This document shows, piece after piece, positions 55,791 to 64,000 of a stretch of 64,000 nucleotides of DNA. The translations under genes were made by a program, and so were the position numbers. The stretch is taken from NCBI RefSeq assembly GCF_031143425.1, contig NC_090448.1, positions 531,296,313-531,360,312 of the forward strand. The letters run 5' to 3'. The stretch comes from Pleurodeles waltl (Eukaryota; Chordata; Amphibia; Caudata; Salamandridae). The notes beneath the pieces were generated by a model, which was not told the DNA's origin, searched no databases, and saw only the letters and a program-made list of their open reading frames with translations. Position 1 is the stretch's first letter. Every line of letters begins with the position of its first letter.

Positions 55791-57240
55791 ATTTTAGATC
55801 ACTCTTACCTATAGATACTGTTTTTTTTTGTCCTCATACACTTCAGACTCCAAGTCAAACCTCCATAGCGCAACCTTCTCGCCCTCTCGTTGTGGAGATG
55901 ACCTGTACCCGGGAGAGGGATCCGATCTCTATCACACAGCCTTCTCTCGAACGTCCTAAGTGGCTAGAGAGTGGGAAAAGGTGTTTAATCATTGGACTTT
56001 GGATTTGATCTAATCTCTCAAGTTTCCCCTCCTCTCCAGCAGAGGGGTCCATAGTCTCTCCTTTTCTGCTTTGATCTTCCCTCTGCTGTGGCCAATCTCT
56101 ATGGACTTTAGTCTGGATAATGACCCCCTTGTTTTATGCTTTATCTCTTCCCACGAAAGTAAAGATCCTTACTTAAAGAGGTCACCCCAGAACTCTATGC
56201 CAGCCCTTCTGATGGGTATAGTTAGCACATCATTTAAACACTCCTGAGTACCGGGTAATCCCAGATGGGAGCATCTTGACTATAATAGGTAAGGTTCACC
56301 GCTAGTCTCAACTGATACCAGCTCTTTGCAAGATCTCGTAATACCTTCAGTTTTACTTTCTTGAAGTATTTTGGGTCTCCAAATTTATATAAGAAATGTT
56401 TTGCTGCCCCTTTCCTTGTGCCTCTCATTGCTTTAAACATAGTGCTGCTTGCTGTAGCATCTGGGGAGGTGAACAACATCCTTGAGTTTTTAAATTGAAA
56501 AGCCCATGCATAGCATTGTAGGTTCGGCAGCGTCAGACCTCCCTTCTCTCTCCTCTACATAACTATTTCCAGGAAATCCTTGTGCTCTTGTAGGCCCATA
56601 TGAATGAGTTTATTGCTTGTTGAAATTTGTTTAGGTACCCTTTGTTCATCTGCAATGGGATAGAGTTATGCAAAAAATTTATTTTAGGTAGAATTACCAT
56701 TTAGACCAAGCTGACTCTGCCCAGTATTGTCAGGCGGAGATGTGCCCATCCCTGCATTAATTTACTACACTCTCCCAAGCTTTTTCTGGTTTCTCTCTAC
56801 AAGCTGTTAAATGCCCTGTGTGATTATTAAACCTAGGTACCTCATTTCAGGCTTTCCTTGTGGTGCTCCCTTCCCCTGGATCCAGGACATTATTTCTGTT
56901 TTCGCCAGATTTATATGGTAACCGGACACTCTGCCGAAATCCTCAGCTAATTCCACCAGCGTGGGAAGAGCAGTTGAAAGGTCGTCCGCGTACATTGCTG
57001 CCTTTATTTCCCAGTCATCACACCTAAACCATGCTATTGTAGGATCTTGCCTTATTTTCTTGGCGAAGGGTTCCATGTACAGATTGAATATCAACGGAGA
57101 CAAGGGGCAGCCCCGCCTGGTGCACCTAGATATCCCAAAGGATTTTGTAAGACTACCACTAACCAAAATCCTTGCTGAGGGAGCATGATAAATCTGTCCG
57201 ATGGTCCTACAAAAACCTATAGACACTGTTAAGGCATTCT
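55791..57240 (-). pseudogene. L1-like ORF2 fragment
   Basis: On minus, 57226-56807 reads through GCPLSPLIFNLYMEPFAKKI, then AAMYADDLSTALPTLVELAE (intact YADD box) and GYHINLAKTEIMSW. After shifts, RRGAKGGL..NLQCYAWAFQFKN-like precedes the open segment 56479-56234 (SWYQLRLAVNLTYYSQDAPI). Similarity to L1 C-terminal sequence fades by about 55800. It is a 5'-truncated piece in the opposite orientation to the L1 at 33 kb, inserted among retroviral and Gypsy sequences. Confidence 0.75.
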
Positions 57241-57558
57241 GAAAACAATTTGACCTGTTTAATTACACCGTTAGAGATCATGATGAACTGTTATCATGAT
57301 GTTGAAAGAAAGGATGGCACTCATTTCACACAGTACAAATAGGGAAGAAGATATTTTGAAAAGTGTTTACAAAAAGAAAGAAGATGCTTTCAGAAAGAAA
57401 ATGATTTATTCTAAATTAAAATTGAACAGAAGAGAAAAAAGCAAAATATGTGTTTTCAGATGAAGAAAACAACTTAGAAAGAGGCCCGTGTGAAAGAGTA
57501 ACTGTGAACACACATTTGAAGTTATCAGGAGATCCAAGGCAAATTTTACATTTTACAT
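57241..57558. other. Short unassigned stretch, possibly retroviral
   Basis: Plus frames show a Cys/His-containing segment (NCYHDVERKDGTHFTQYK near 57290-57345) that could belong to the retrovirus and be separated from it by the L1 fragment. Evidence is weak. Confidence 0.3.
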
Positions 57559-59593
57559 TTAGATGGGAGAGGAAATACCCTTTCTACCCCTAGCTTTTGG
57601 GAGCACTTGGTCCATTGTTCCAGGATCCAAGTTTACCTGCTCTTTTTGCTTTTTGGCCTGAGCCCTTGTCAAAGCAAAAATATGCCCAAGAATGACCAGC
57701 ATTGCTGCATGAGCCTCCAACTCCACTTCAGCCCAAGCTGATGTTTCCAAATCATTGCCTAGTAAGCAATCTACAGGTAATTCAGTGGCTACCACAACTT
57801 TCTTTGGGCCAGTAACCCCAATTCAGTTGAGATTCACAACAGCCATGGGGTGGCTAAGTGTGTTATTGTGAGCATCAATCACTTGGTACTGCTGACCAAG
57901 TAGGTATTGATCAGGGTGAACCAGTTTCTCTATCACCATAGTTACACTGGCTCCTGTGTCCCTGTAGGCCTCAACCTCAACACCATTGATTAGGGATAGT
58001 TGCCTGTACTTACCCATATTAAGGGGACAAGCAACCAAGGTGGCAAAGTCAATGCAACCATCAGAGACTAAAACAGCCTCTGTGGTCTCCCTAACAAGAC
58101 CAACCCCAACTACACTGCAAATAGTGAGCCCAGCAACACCCTTGGATTGGCTATTTGTAGTAGACTTCCCACGACCACTGCTATTACTAGGGGCACTAGA
58201 GGTTGCAGTTGGGGTTGTGGTGGTGGGAGGTTTGGTGTTTTTCTTTGGACAAGTGTAATCACTTGCCCAATGGCCTTTTACTTTACATAAATAACACCAA
58301 GGCTTTTTCTGATTGTTAGAAGAGGATTTGGACCCACCACTCGCAGAGGATTTTTGTGGGCCTGATGAAGACTCAGAATGTTTTTTATCTTTGTCCCCAC
58401 CCTTGTCAGAAGACTTACCATCCTTCTTCTTGCCATCCATGTCACCCCCTGTATGAAATTTTCTGTTCACTCTTGTTCTGACGCATTTGTCTGCCTTCTT
58501 TCCCAATTCTTGGGGAGAGGTCAGATCTGAGTCTACCAAGTACTGGTGCAACAAATCAGACACACAATCATTAAGAATATGCTCTCTCAGGATCAGATTA
58601 TACAGGCTTTCATAGCCAGTCACTTTACTGCCATACAACCAACCCTCCAAGGCCTTTACTGAACAGTCTACAAAGTCTGTCCAGCCTTGAGAGGACTCTT
58701 TTCTGGTGTCTCTGAACTTAATCCTGTATTGTTCACTGGTTAAGCCAAATCCATCCAAGAGTGCGTCCTTCAAAACTTTGTAATTATTAGCATCACTTTC
58801 TCTGACAGTAAGGAGCCTATCCCTACCCTTACCAGTGAAAGATAGCCACAAGATAGCAGCCCACTGCCTTTTAGGGACCAACTGTACCATACAGGCTCTC
58901 TCAAGTGCAGAAAAACTCTTGTTAATGTCATCCCCTCCTTGTAAGGGGGGACTATCTTATGCAGGTTTCTGGAATTATGCTCTCTAACGGGATTACTATC
59001 AAAAACATTGCTGCTGCCACCATGGGGAACTAACCCCAATCTCTGCCTTTCCCTCTCTACATCCAGAGATTCCCTGTCTAAGGCCAGCTGCTGCTGTTTA
59101 AGCTTCTGCCTGGCCTCTTCCGACCTCAGGTTTCTGAGTTCCCTTTCCATTAAGTTATCCTCAGGGTGGGAGGCTTGGGAATGTTTAGATACAGAGGAAA
59201 TTTGGGAATTGGCAGAGAGAGACCTGTCCCTAACTGGCGGACTCTAGTAACCTGGCCTTTAGGAGTGAAAGGTGCCCTACTAATGTGTGACCCCCTCCCA
59301 CTACCAGTGTCACAAGGTGGCCTGCTAGGTGGCAGGTCTTTGGAAGAACCCTCCCCAGTCTCTTTAGGGAACTCCTCTGAGTCTGACTGGGCACCCTCCC
59401 CTCCTACCTCCTGTTCTTGGGATGCGCCAGACTGGTTCTGGTCACTTTCTAGGAGAAGGTTAAAGAGAAAGCCTTTGGTAGGATTCTTACCAATGCTTAA
59501 ACCTCTTTCTATACAGAGACCCCTCAAACTTTTAAAGTTTAAACTCTCATAGGTTGCTTGAACAATTTTGGGAGTGAGCTCTACTGCAGACAT
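57559..59593 (-). pseudogene. Gag and protease of Gypsy element A
   Basis: Starts MSAVELTPKIVQATYESLNF at 59593. The N-terminal part has SLRGLCIERGLSIGKNPTK, a SAP-like motif. A charged helical segment follows (59150-59010, EARQKLKQQQLALDRESLD), then a capsid-like part from 58890 (WAAILWLSFTGKGRDRLL, LYNLILREHILNDCVSDLL). The zinc knuckle reads CYLCKVKGHWASDYTC (C199 to C214 counted from 58890), then the protease loop YRDTGASVTM (D311). It stops at 57823 but LPVDCLLGNDLE continues in a new frame at 57780. At least two frameshifts (near 59150 and 58930) and the stop at 57823 break it. Domain order and sequence match copies D and E. Confidence 0.83.
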
Positions 59594-59834
59594 GATAGAA
59601 AATGTTTAAGACCGAGAGAGAAAAAGTTTTAGAACTTTTGAAAGCACAGAGAAAAAACCTTTTTCAAACTTTTTGAAAACTTTTAAAAGTATTCAGAACT
59701 TTTCAGAAACTTTGTAGAAAGTTTTAGAGCAGAACAGTTGAACTGTTTGGTTCAATGTGTATAACTTGAAATATTTGGTAGGTGTTTTTCTCATGAAAAG
59801 CACCAATGACAAAGTGGTAAAGCAGTTGCAAGTA

Positions 59835-59858
59835 CCTATCCCACCGCTGCATCACCAA
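59835..59858 (-). promoter_or_regulatory. Candidate primer-binding site of element A
   Basis: On minus TTGGTGATGCAGCGGTGGGA follows the LTR end CTCCTACA, as in element D. A 240-bp leader then runs to the gag start at 59593, unusually rich in AAAGTTTT/AACTTTTC motifs. Confidence 0.5.
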
Positions 59859-60389
59859 TGTAGGAGGCTGGCCTGGCTTATAGTGGGTATATTGTGGTAC
59901 TTACACCTTGTGCCAGGTCCAGTTATCCCTTATTATTAGATCAGAAGTGTTCTAGCAGCTTAGGCTGATAGAGGTAGCTATAGGAGAGCAGCGTAGGATG
60001 AACTAGGAGACATGCAAACCTCCTACTATACCACTTTTATCATGTAGCAATATATCATAAGAAAACACAATACTCAGAGTTAATAAAAATAAAGGTACTT
60101 TATTTTAGTGACAGTATGCCAAAAGTATCTCAAGAGGATATACTCCCTCAGGAGGTAAGTAATATACACAAATTATATGCACACAAACCAAAATCAGGTA
60201 AGTAACAGTTAGGAAAGTAGTGCAAACGATGTAGAACACAATAAAATGCAATAGGGAGAAATAGGCCTAGGGGCAACACAAACCATATACTCCAAAAGTG
60301 GAATGCGAACCACGAATGGACCCCAGCCTAGTGTAGTGTGTAGACGGTCGCTGGGAGTGTAAGAAAACACTAAGGGTGTCCAAGATACC
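59859..60389 (-). repeat. 3' part of the 5' LTR of element A
   Basis: On plus it starts TGTAGGAGGCTGGCCTGGCT, so in element orientation it ends CCAGCCTCCTACA. It includes a conserved segment CCATATACTCCAAAAGTGGA near 60288. It contains AATAAAGGTACTTTATT near 60090, a symmetric polyadenylation-like motif. It stops at 60389 where the LTR of element B begins. The two LTR sequences share no similarity, so B probably inserted into A's LTR. Confidence 0.65.
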
Positions 60390-60851
60390 TGTGACAGGAC
60401 GAACAGTATAAAGACAATGGAGAGAACTTGAGGTGCTCAGGTAAGTGGTTTATTTTTAAGTATTATTTCAATAATGAGGTTTACGTAGTTCTGATTTAGT
60501 CTCTAGATGTTGGGTTATTCTTCTTCTTAATGGTGTTTTCTTCTTCTTTCTTTTGTTCTCTTTTAGGTGGAGAGTCTGTCGGTCTCTCGTGTGGTTCCAG
60601 GTTGGGTACCGAAAACAAAAAGGAAATAAATGCGACGGTAAGTGGAACGGTAGGTATATTTCTTCTTCTTAACTTATACAAAATGGGGAAGAGAAACCAA
60701 AGGGTGGGTGGTGCCCGTGAAGAGTAGGGTACAAAGTGCCCAATGTCCTTTCTTAGTGCACTGATAGGTGTTTGACCCGTGATTCCTTGTGCCCTCCAAT
60801 TCCCTCCCAGTCCACCCCTCACCCTTCCCTAGTTCCCTTCCCCAGCTCCCT
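60390..60851 (-). repeat. 3' LTR end of element B (inner boundary uncertain)
   Basis: On plus it starts TGTGACAGGACGAACAG, so the element ends CTGTTCGTCCTGTCACA. A purine-rich stretch on minus right after the pol stop (about 60850-60790, GGGAAGGGTGAGGGGTGG) is a candidate plus-strand primer site. The LTR start was not fixed. Confidence 0.5.
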
Positions 60852-62543
60852 TTACTGTGGTGCACCCTCGGTTGGTCCAGAAAGACCGTACCTTATTAAG
60901 CCACGACCCTCCAGAGTCGTGGCTGGGCTGAGGTGTTCCGCTCGTAGGCTGTCTTCAACACTGCGGCCTGGTTCCAGCCCCTCGTCGTGAGAGAGGCCCG
61001 TCCTCCCTCGTTCTCCTGTCTCGCTGCTCCAGTCAATCTTCTTTCCGATGTCTCCTTCGTCGATTGTTCCTTCCTCCCCTCCGCTCTCCTCTCTCCCGGG
61101 CTCCGTCTCCTTTATCCTCCCTGTCCTCCGCATCTTCCAATCCTCAGGCCGGAAGCCCTCCTGGGTTTCCGAGGCAACGCCGGGACGCCGGCCTCCTTCT
61201 GGAAGCGTTCCCACGGCAACGTGGGAACGCGGATATGACGTATCGGAGGAGTCCGATACGTCAGCTGTAGCCCGTCCTGAAGGGGTGATCGGGGATACCC
61301 GGTCACACACCCCTTCCCAAGAGCGGTCCTGTTCCAGGACCGAAGTAGAGTCAGGGAACCGAGACAAATAATCAGCAGGGGCTTGCAGAGACCCCGGGAC
61401 GTGGCGAACCTGAAAGGAGAACGGCTGAAGTTCAAGGAACCATCTCAGAATCCGGGAATTCGAATCTTTATGAGCGGCTAGCCAAGTGAGGGGAGCGTGA
61501 TCCGTGAAAAGAACAAAAGGGCGACCCAACAGGTAATATTGTAAACAATCCACGGCCCATTTAATAGCCAAACACTCCCTTTCGATGATGGGAAAATGAC
61601 GTTCCCGAGGAAATAGTTTCCTGCTGATATATACTACAGGATGATCACGCCCTTCCCCGTCAGGTTGAGCCAGAACCCCCCCCAGTCCCACATCCGAGGC
61701 ATCAGTATAGAGATGAAAAGGTTTTGAAAAGTCCGGACATTGTAAAATGGGTTCTTTGGTGAGAGAGGTTTTTAAGCATTCAAAGCTAGTTGCCTGAAGA
61801 TCAGAAAAAGGCAATAACTGATTAGGATGTGATTTGGATAGGAGGTCCGTGAGGGGAGCCGCCAGTGTGGAATACCTTGGTATGAATCTTCGATAGTAGC
61901 CCACTAATCCTAGGAAAGAGCGCAAATCATTCTTGGTTTTAGGGGTAGGGGCATTTAATATTGCGTCCACTTTCTGAGTTTGGGGTTGTAGTGTGCCCTG
62001 ACTGATTTTGTATCCCAGGTACGAGATGTCAGTTTTACCTATAACGCATTTCTTGGGGTTGGCTGTTAAACCGGCTTTGGTGAGAGTGTGGAATATCTGG
62101 TGTAAATGTTCCAAATCATCCGGCCAGGTCTCACTAAAAATGACTACATCGTCTAAGTAGGCTGCTGAGAAAGTATGGAATGGTTTTAATATTCTATTCA
62201 TTAACCTTTGGAAGGTGGCCGGTGCACCATGTAGTCCAAAAGGTAACACTGTAAAATGATATAGCCCGGACTGGGTAGAGAAAGCCGTTTTTTCTTTATC
62301 ATCGGTGGCCAAGGGAATTTGCCAATACCCCTTAGTTAAGTCTATCGTGGACATATATTTAGCTTTTCCTAGCTTTTCTAGGACATCATCTACCCTAGGA
62401 ATTGGATATGTGTCAAACATGGAATTTTCATTGAGCTTTCGGAAGTCTATGCAAAATCTGACAGTTCCGTCGGGTTTTGGTACAAGGACTACGGGAGAGC
62501 ACCAGGGACTAGTAGAAGGTTCTATTACTCCTAGTGTTAGCAT
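60852..62543 (-). CDS. Reverse transcriptase and RNase H of Gypsy element B
   Basis: A 563-codon open frame. Counting from the methionine at 62543, reverse transcriptase covers about 1-260. It has SPWCSPVVLVPKPDGTVRFC, STIDLTKGYWQIPL (D68), LPFGLHGAPATFQRLMN, the YLDD box (129-132) and FLGLVGYYRRFIPRYS. RNase H covers about 270-400 with D281 (YTDASD), E321 (IERECLA), D348 (FTDHAP) and D391 (PADYLSRFP), all four present. It is followed by about 160 residues rich in Gly, Glu, Arg and Ser. The frame actually continues upstream, 18 codons to a TGA and then into integrase, so this methionine is not the real start. It copies the element RNA into DNA. Unlike copies D and E it has no internal stop or shift, so B is young. 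Confidence 0.92.
   Translation of the reverse strand: MLTLGVIEPSTSPWCSPVVLVPKPDGTVRFCIDFRKLNENSMFDTYPIPRVDDVLEKLGKAKYMSTIDLTKGYWQIPLATDDKEKTAFSTQSGLYHFTVLPFGLHGAPATFQRLMNRILKPFHTFSAAYLDDVVIFSETWPDDLEHLHQIFHTLTKAGLTANPKKCVIGKTDISYLGYKISQGTLQPQTQKVDAILNAPTPKTKNDLRSFLGLVGYYRRFIPRYSTLAAPLTDLLSKSHPNQLLPFSDLQATSFECLKTSLTKEPILQCPDFSKPFHLYTDASDVGLGGVLAQPDGEGRDHPVVYISRKLFPRERHFPIIERECLAIKWAVDCLQYYLLGRPFVLFTDHAPLTWLAAHKDSNSRILRWFLELQPFSFQVRHVPGSLQAPADYLSRFPDSTSVLEQDRSWEGVCDRVSPITPSGRATADVSDSSDTSYPRSHVAVGTLPEGGRRPGVASETQEGFRPEDWKMRRTGRIKETEPGREESGGEEGTIDEGDIGKKIDWSSETGERGRTGLSHDEGLEPGRSVEDSLRAEHLSPATTLEGRGLIRYGLSGPTEGAPQ
61205..61263. repeat. Two adjacent perfect hairpins in the pol tail of element B
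   Basis: GCGTTCCCACG (61205-61215) pairs with 61220-61230 around GCAA. TGACGTATCGGA (61236-61247) pairs with 61252-61263 around GGAG. Stems of 11 and 12 bp without mismatch lie five bases apart, inside the open frame after RNase H. Confidence 0.9.
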
Positions 62544-62597
62544 TTTCTGAATCTCGTCTTCTATAATTTGTTTCCTGGCTTCTGGAATACGATATGG

Positions 62598-63998
62598 TCA
62601 TACTCTGATAATTTTACCTGGGGTTGTTCGTATTTTATGGTGTATCAAGGTGGCTTTACCGGGGGTCTCTGAAAACAAGGTATGACATTGCTTCAATAAG
62701 TGATATACCTGTCTCTTTTCGAGACCTGTCAAAGCTTCATTTACTGAGGGTAATCTTACCCCCTCGGTTTGTTCTGTGGGGTAGAATTCAATATTTAATT
62801 TCTTACTTGGACATAGAAACCGCCCCATTTCTACTGTATTGTCAGGTTTCTCGGGTATCTCCCATTTCTTTAAGAGGTTCACATGATATATTTGGGTCTT
62901 TTTAGGATTGGTCGATATTTCAACAAGGTAAGTAACAGGAGAGACTGCTCGGATTACCCGATATGGACCTTGCCATTTCGCAAGGAGTTTTTGTTCGGAT
63001 GTGGGGCGCATGATTAATACCTCGTCTTCTGGTTGGAAAACCCTCAACTTACTCCCCTTATCATAATAATGCTTTTGGGTTCTTTGGGCCTGTTCCATAT
63101 TTTCTCGTACCCCTTCCCATAATCCTTGTAAGTGTGTTCTCAAGTTGTGGGCATATTCCAGCAATGGACTCCCTCCTTCCCCCGCTTCTTCCTCCCATGT
63201 TTCAATGGCCATGTCCAGAAGGGAACGTGGCTGCCGTCCGAACACTAACTCGAATGGGCTATGTCCGGTTGAGGCCTGTTCATCTGTTCGGATAGCGTAT
63301 AATACTAATGGTAATTTCTGATCCCAGTCTCTCCCTGTATCTTGTACTATTTTCCTCAGGAGAGTTTTGATGGTCCGATTGTACCGTTCTACCAATCCAT
63401 CTGTCTGTGGATGATACACGGAGGTTTTGATTTGGGAAATACCTAATGTCTTACATACTTGCTTCATGAGCGTCGACATAAAGGGGGTACCCTGATCGGT
63501 AAGTATTTCGTGGGGAAATCCGATTCGAGAAAAGACAGTTATCATTGCTTGGGCAACTGTTTTTGTAGTCATACTTGTCAGGGGAATAGCCTCTGGGTAT
63601 CGGGTGGCATAATCAACAATAACCAGTATATACGTGTGACCGTTCGAAGAAGGGACCAAGGGACCAATCAGGTCCATCCCTACCCTGCTAAATGGGATAT
63701 CTATAATGGGGAGGGGTATAAGCGGTGCTTTTTTTGGCCTACCGGGTTCCGTAAGCTGACACCTTGGACATTGTGCACAATATTTTCTTATGTGTGCAAA
63801 AACACCTGGCCAATAAAAGCGCCTGAGGAGATACTCTTCGGTTTTTTCCCTCCCAAAATGCCCTCCCCCTGGATGATTATGAGCTAGGGTTAGGACGTGA
63901 TCTCGATAATATTCGGGTACTATTAGTTGTTGTTTACGTTCCCCCGCACGAGTAGTGGTCACCCGATATAAGAGTTTTTTTTTTATTAGGAAGTAAGG
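62598..63998 (-). CDS. Integrase of Gypsy element B, upstream of reverse transcriptase
   Basis: Open from the window edge to a TGA at 62598-62600; no start codon is needed, as it is part of a longer pol. An HHCC zinc finger is visible (HNHPGGGH and CAQCPRC). The core has GMDLIGPL, ILTDQGTPF and GLVERYNRT as its D, D and E, with 35 residues between the second D and E. A GPY/F module KWQGPYRVIRAVSP and a following YHVNLLKKW are next. A linker (LPSVNEALTG.., HTLFSETPGKATL..) leads to reverse transcriptase in the same frame. It inserts the element's cDNA. The TGA (GTA-TGA-CCA) is probably a CGA to TGA change. Gag and protease lie beyond the right edge. Confidence 0.92.
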   Translation of the reverse strand, partial: PYFLIKKKLLYRVTTTRAGERKQQLIVPEYYRDHVLTLAHNHPGGGHFGREKTEEYLLRRFYWPGVFAHIRKYCAQCPRCQLTEPGRPKKAPLIPLPIIDIPFSRVGMDLIGPLVPSSNGHTYILVIVDYATRYPEAIPLTSMTTKTVAQAMITVFSRIGFPHEILTDQGTPFMSTLMKQVCKTLGISQIKTSVYHPQTDGLVERYNRTIKTLLRKIVQDTGRDWDQKLPLVLYAIRTDEQASTGHSPFELVFGRQPRSLLDMAIETWEEEAGEGGSPLLEYAHNLRTHLQGLWEGVRENMEQAQRTQKHYYDKGSKLRVFQPEDEVLIMRPTSEQKLLAKWQGPYRVIRAVSPVTYLVEISTNPKKTQIYHVNLLKKWEIPEKPDNTVEMGRFLCPSKKLNIEFYPTEQTEGVRLPSVNEALTGLEKRQVYHLLKQCHTLFSETPGKATLIHHKIRTTPGKIIRV

Positions 63999-64000
63999 AC

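Larger units (their letters stand above)
60390..64000 (-). mobile_element. Gypsy element B (Gmr1-like order), 3' half
   Basis: Integrase, reverse transcriptase, RNase H and a 3' LTR end in that order on minus. It differs from the A/D/E family in LTR sequence and in protein sequence but shares the domain order. Truncated only by the window edge. Confidence 0.85.

Noticed and set aside
62598..62600. Programmed stop readthrough between integrase and polymerase
   Set aside because: A CGA to TGA change explains it more simply. It is kept only as a testable alternative.
1..64000. tRNA, rRNA or host protein-coding gene
   Set aside because: No cloverleaf with A/B boxes, no rRNA core sequence and no multi-exon host-like gene could be recognised on either strand by eye.

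Overview
The window looks like intergenic DNA from a very large, repeat-saturated vertebrate genome. No host exon, tRNA or rRNA gene was recognised in 64 kb. Almost everything assignable is a transposable element: Ty3/Gypsy LTR elements, L1-like and other LINEs, an endogenous retrovirus, a Tc1-type DNA transposon, a PIF/Harbinger transposon, a Penelope-like foldback and several MITE families. The mix of Harbinger and Gypsy elements, and MITE families I recognise, fits a salamander. My best guess is a newt such as Pleurodeles; this is inference from repeat style and is not proven by the window.

Layout. 1-11.5 kb: unassigned sequence with MITEs, a decayed LINE reverse transcriptase (minus strand, 1.5-2.5 kb), an old LTR relic (3.2-4.4 kb) and a Tc1 element with an apparently intact transposase (9569-11130). 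11.5-33 kb: one Gypsy element (called D) opened up by successive insertions. Its 5' LTR carries three MITEs. Its gag is split by an unidentified 1.3-kb insert and then by a 2.5-kb palindromic element. Its protease is split by a second LTR element (C, 21548-32334). C itself holds a solo LTR, a partial Gypsy copy (E) and tandem repeats. 33-37.9 kb: a 5'-truncated L1-like element. About 37.9-55.8 kb: an endogenous retrovirus whose pol gene is split by an 8.9-kb Harbinger transposon (43236-52116). 55.8-57.2 kb: a second L1-like fragment (minus). 57.5-60.4 kb: gag, protease and LTR part of a Gypsy element (A, minus). 60.4-64 kb: the 3' half of a well-preserved Gypsy element (B, minus) that runs off the right edge.

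Two Gypsy copies (E and B) have pol domains in the order integrase, reverse transcriptase, RNase H. That is the unusual Copia-like order known from Gmr1-type Ty3/Gypsy elements. B is open from the window edge to the end of RNase H except for one in-frame TGA, and keeps all the catalytic residues I could check. The Harbinger element carries a HARBI1-type transposase gene, now broken, plus two separate Myb/SANT-like genes, one of them inside the transposase intron. The palindromic element at 18.8-21.3 kb has 1.1-kb arms that are almost identical, a 13-15-bp target duplication and a degenerate hammerhead-ribozyme-like fold in each arm, which points to a Penelope-like element.
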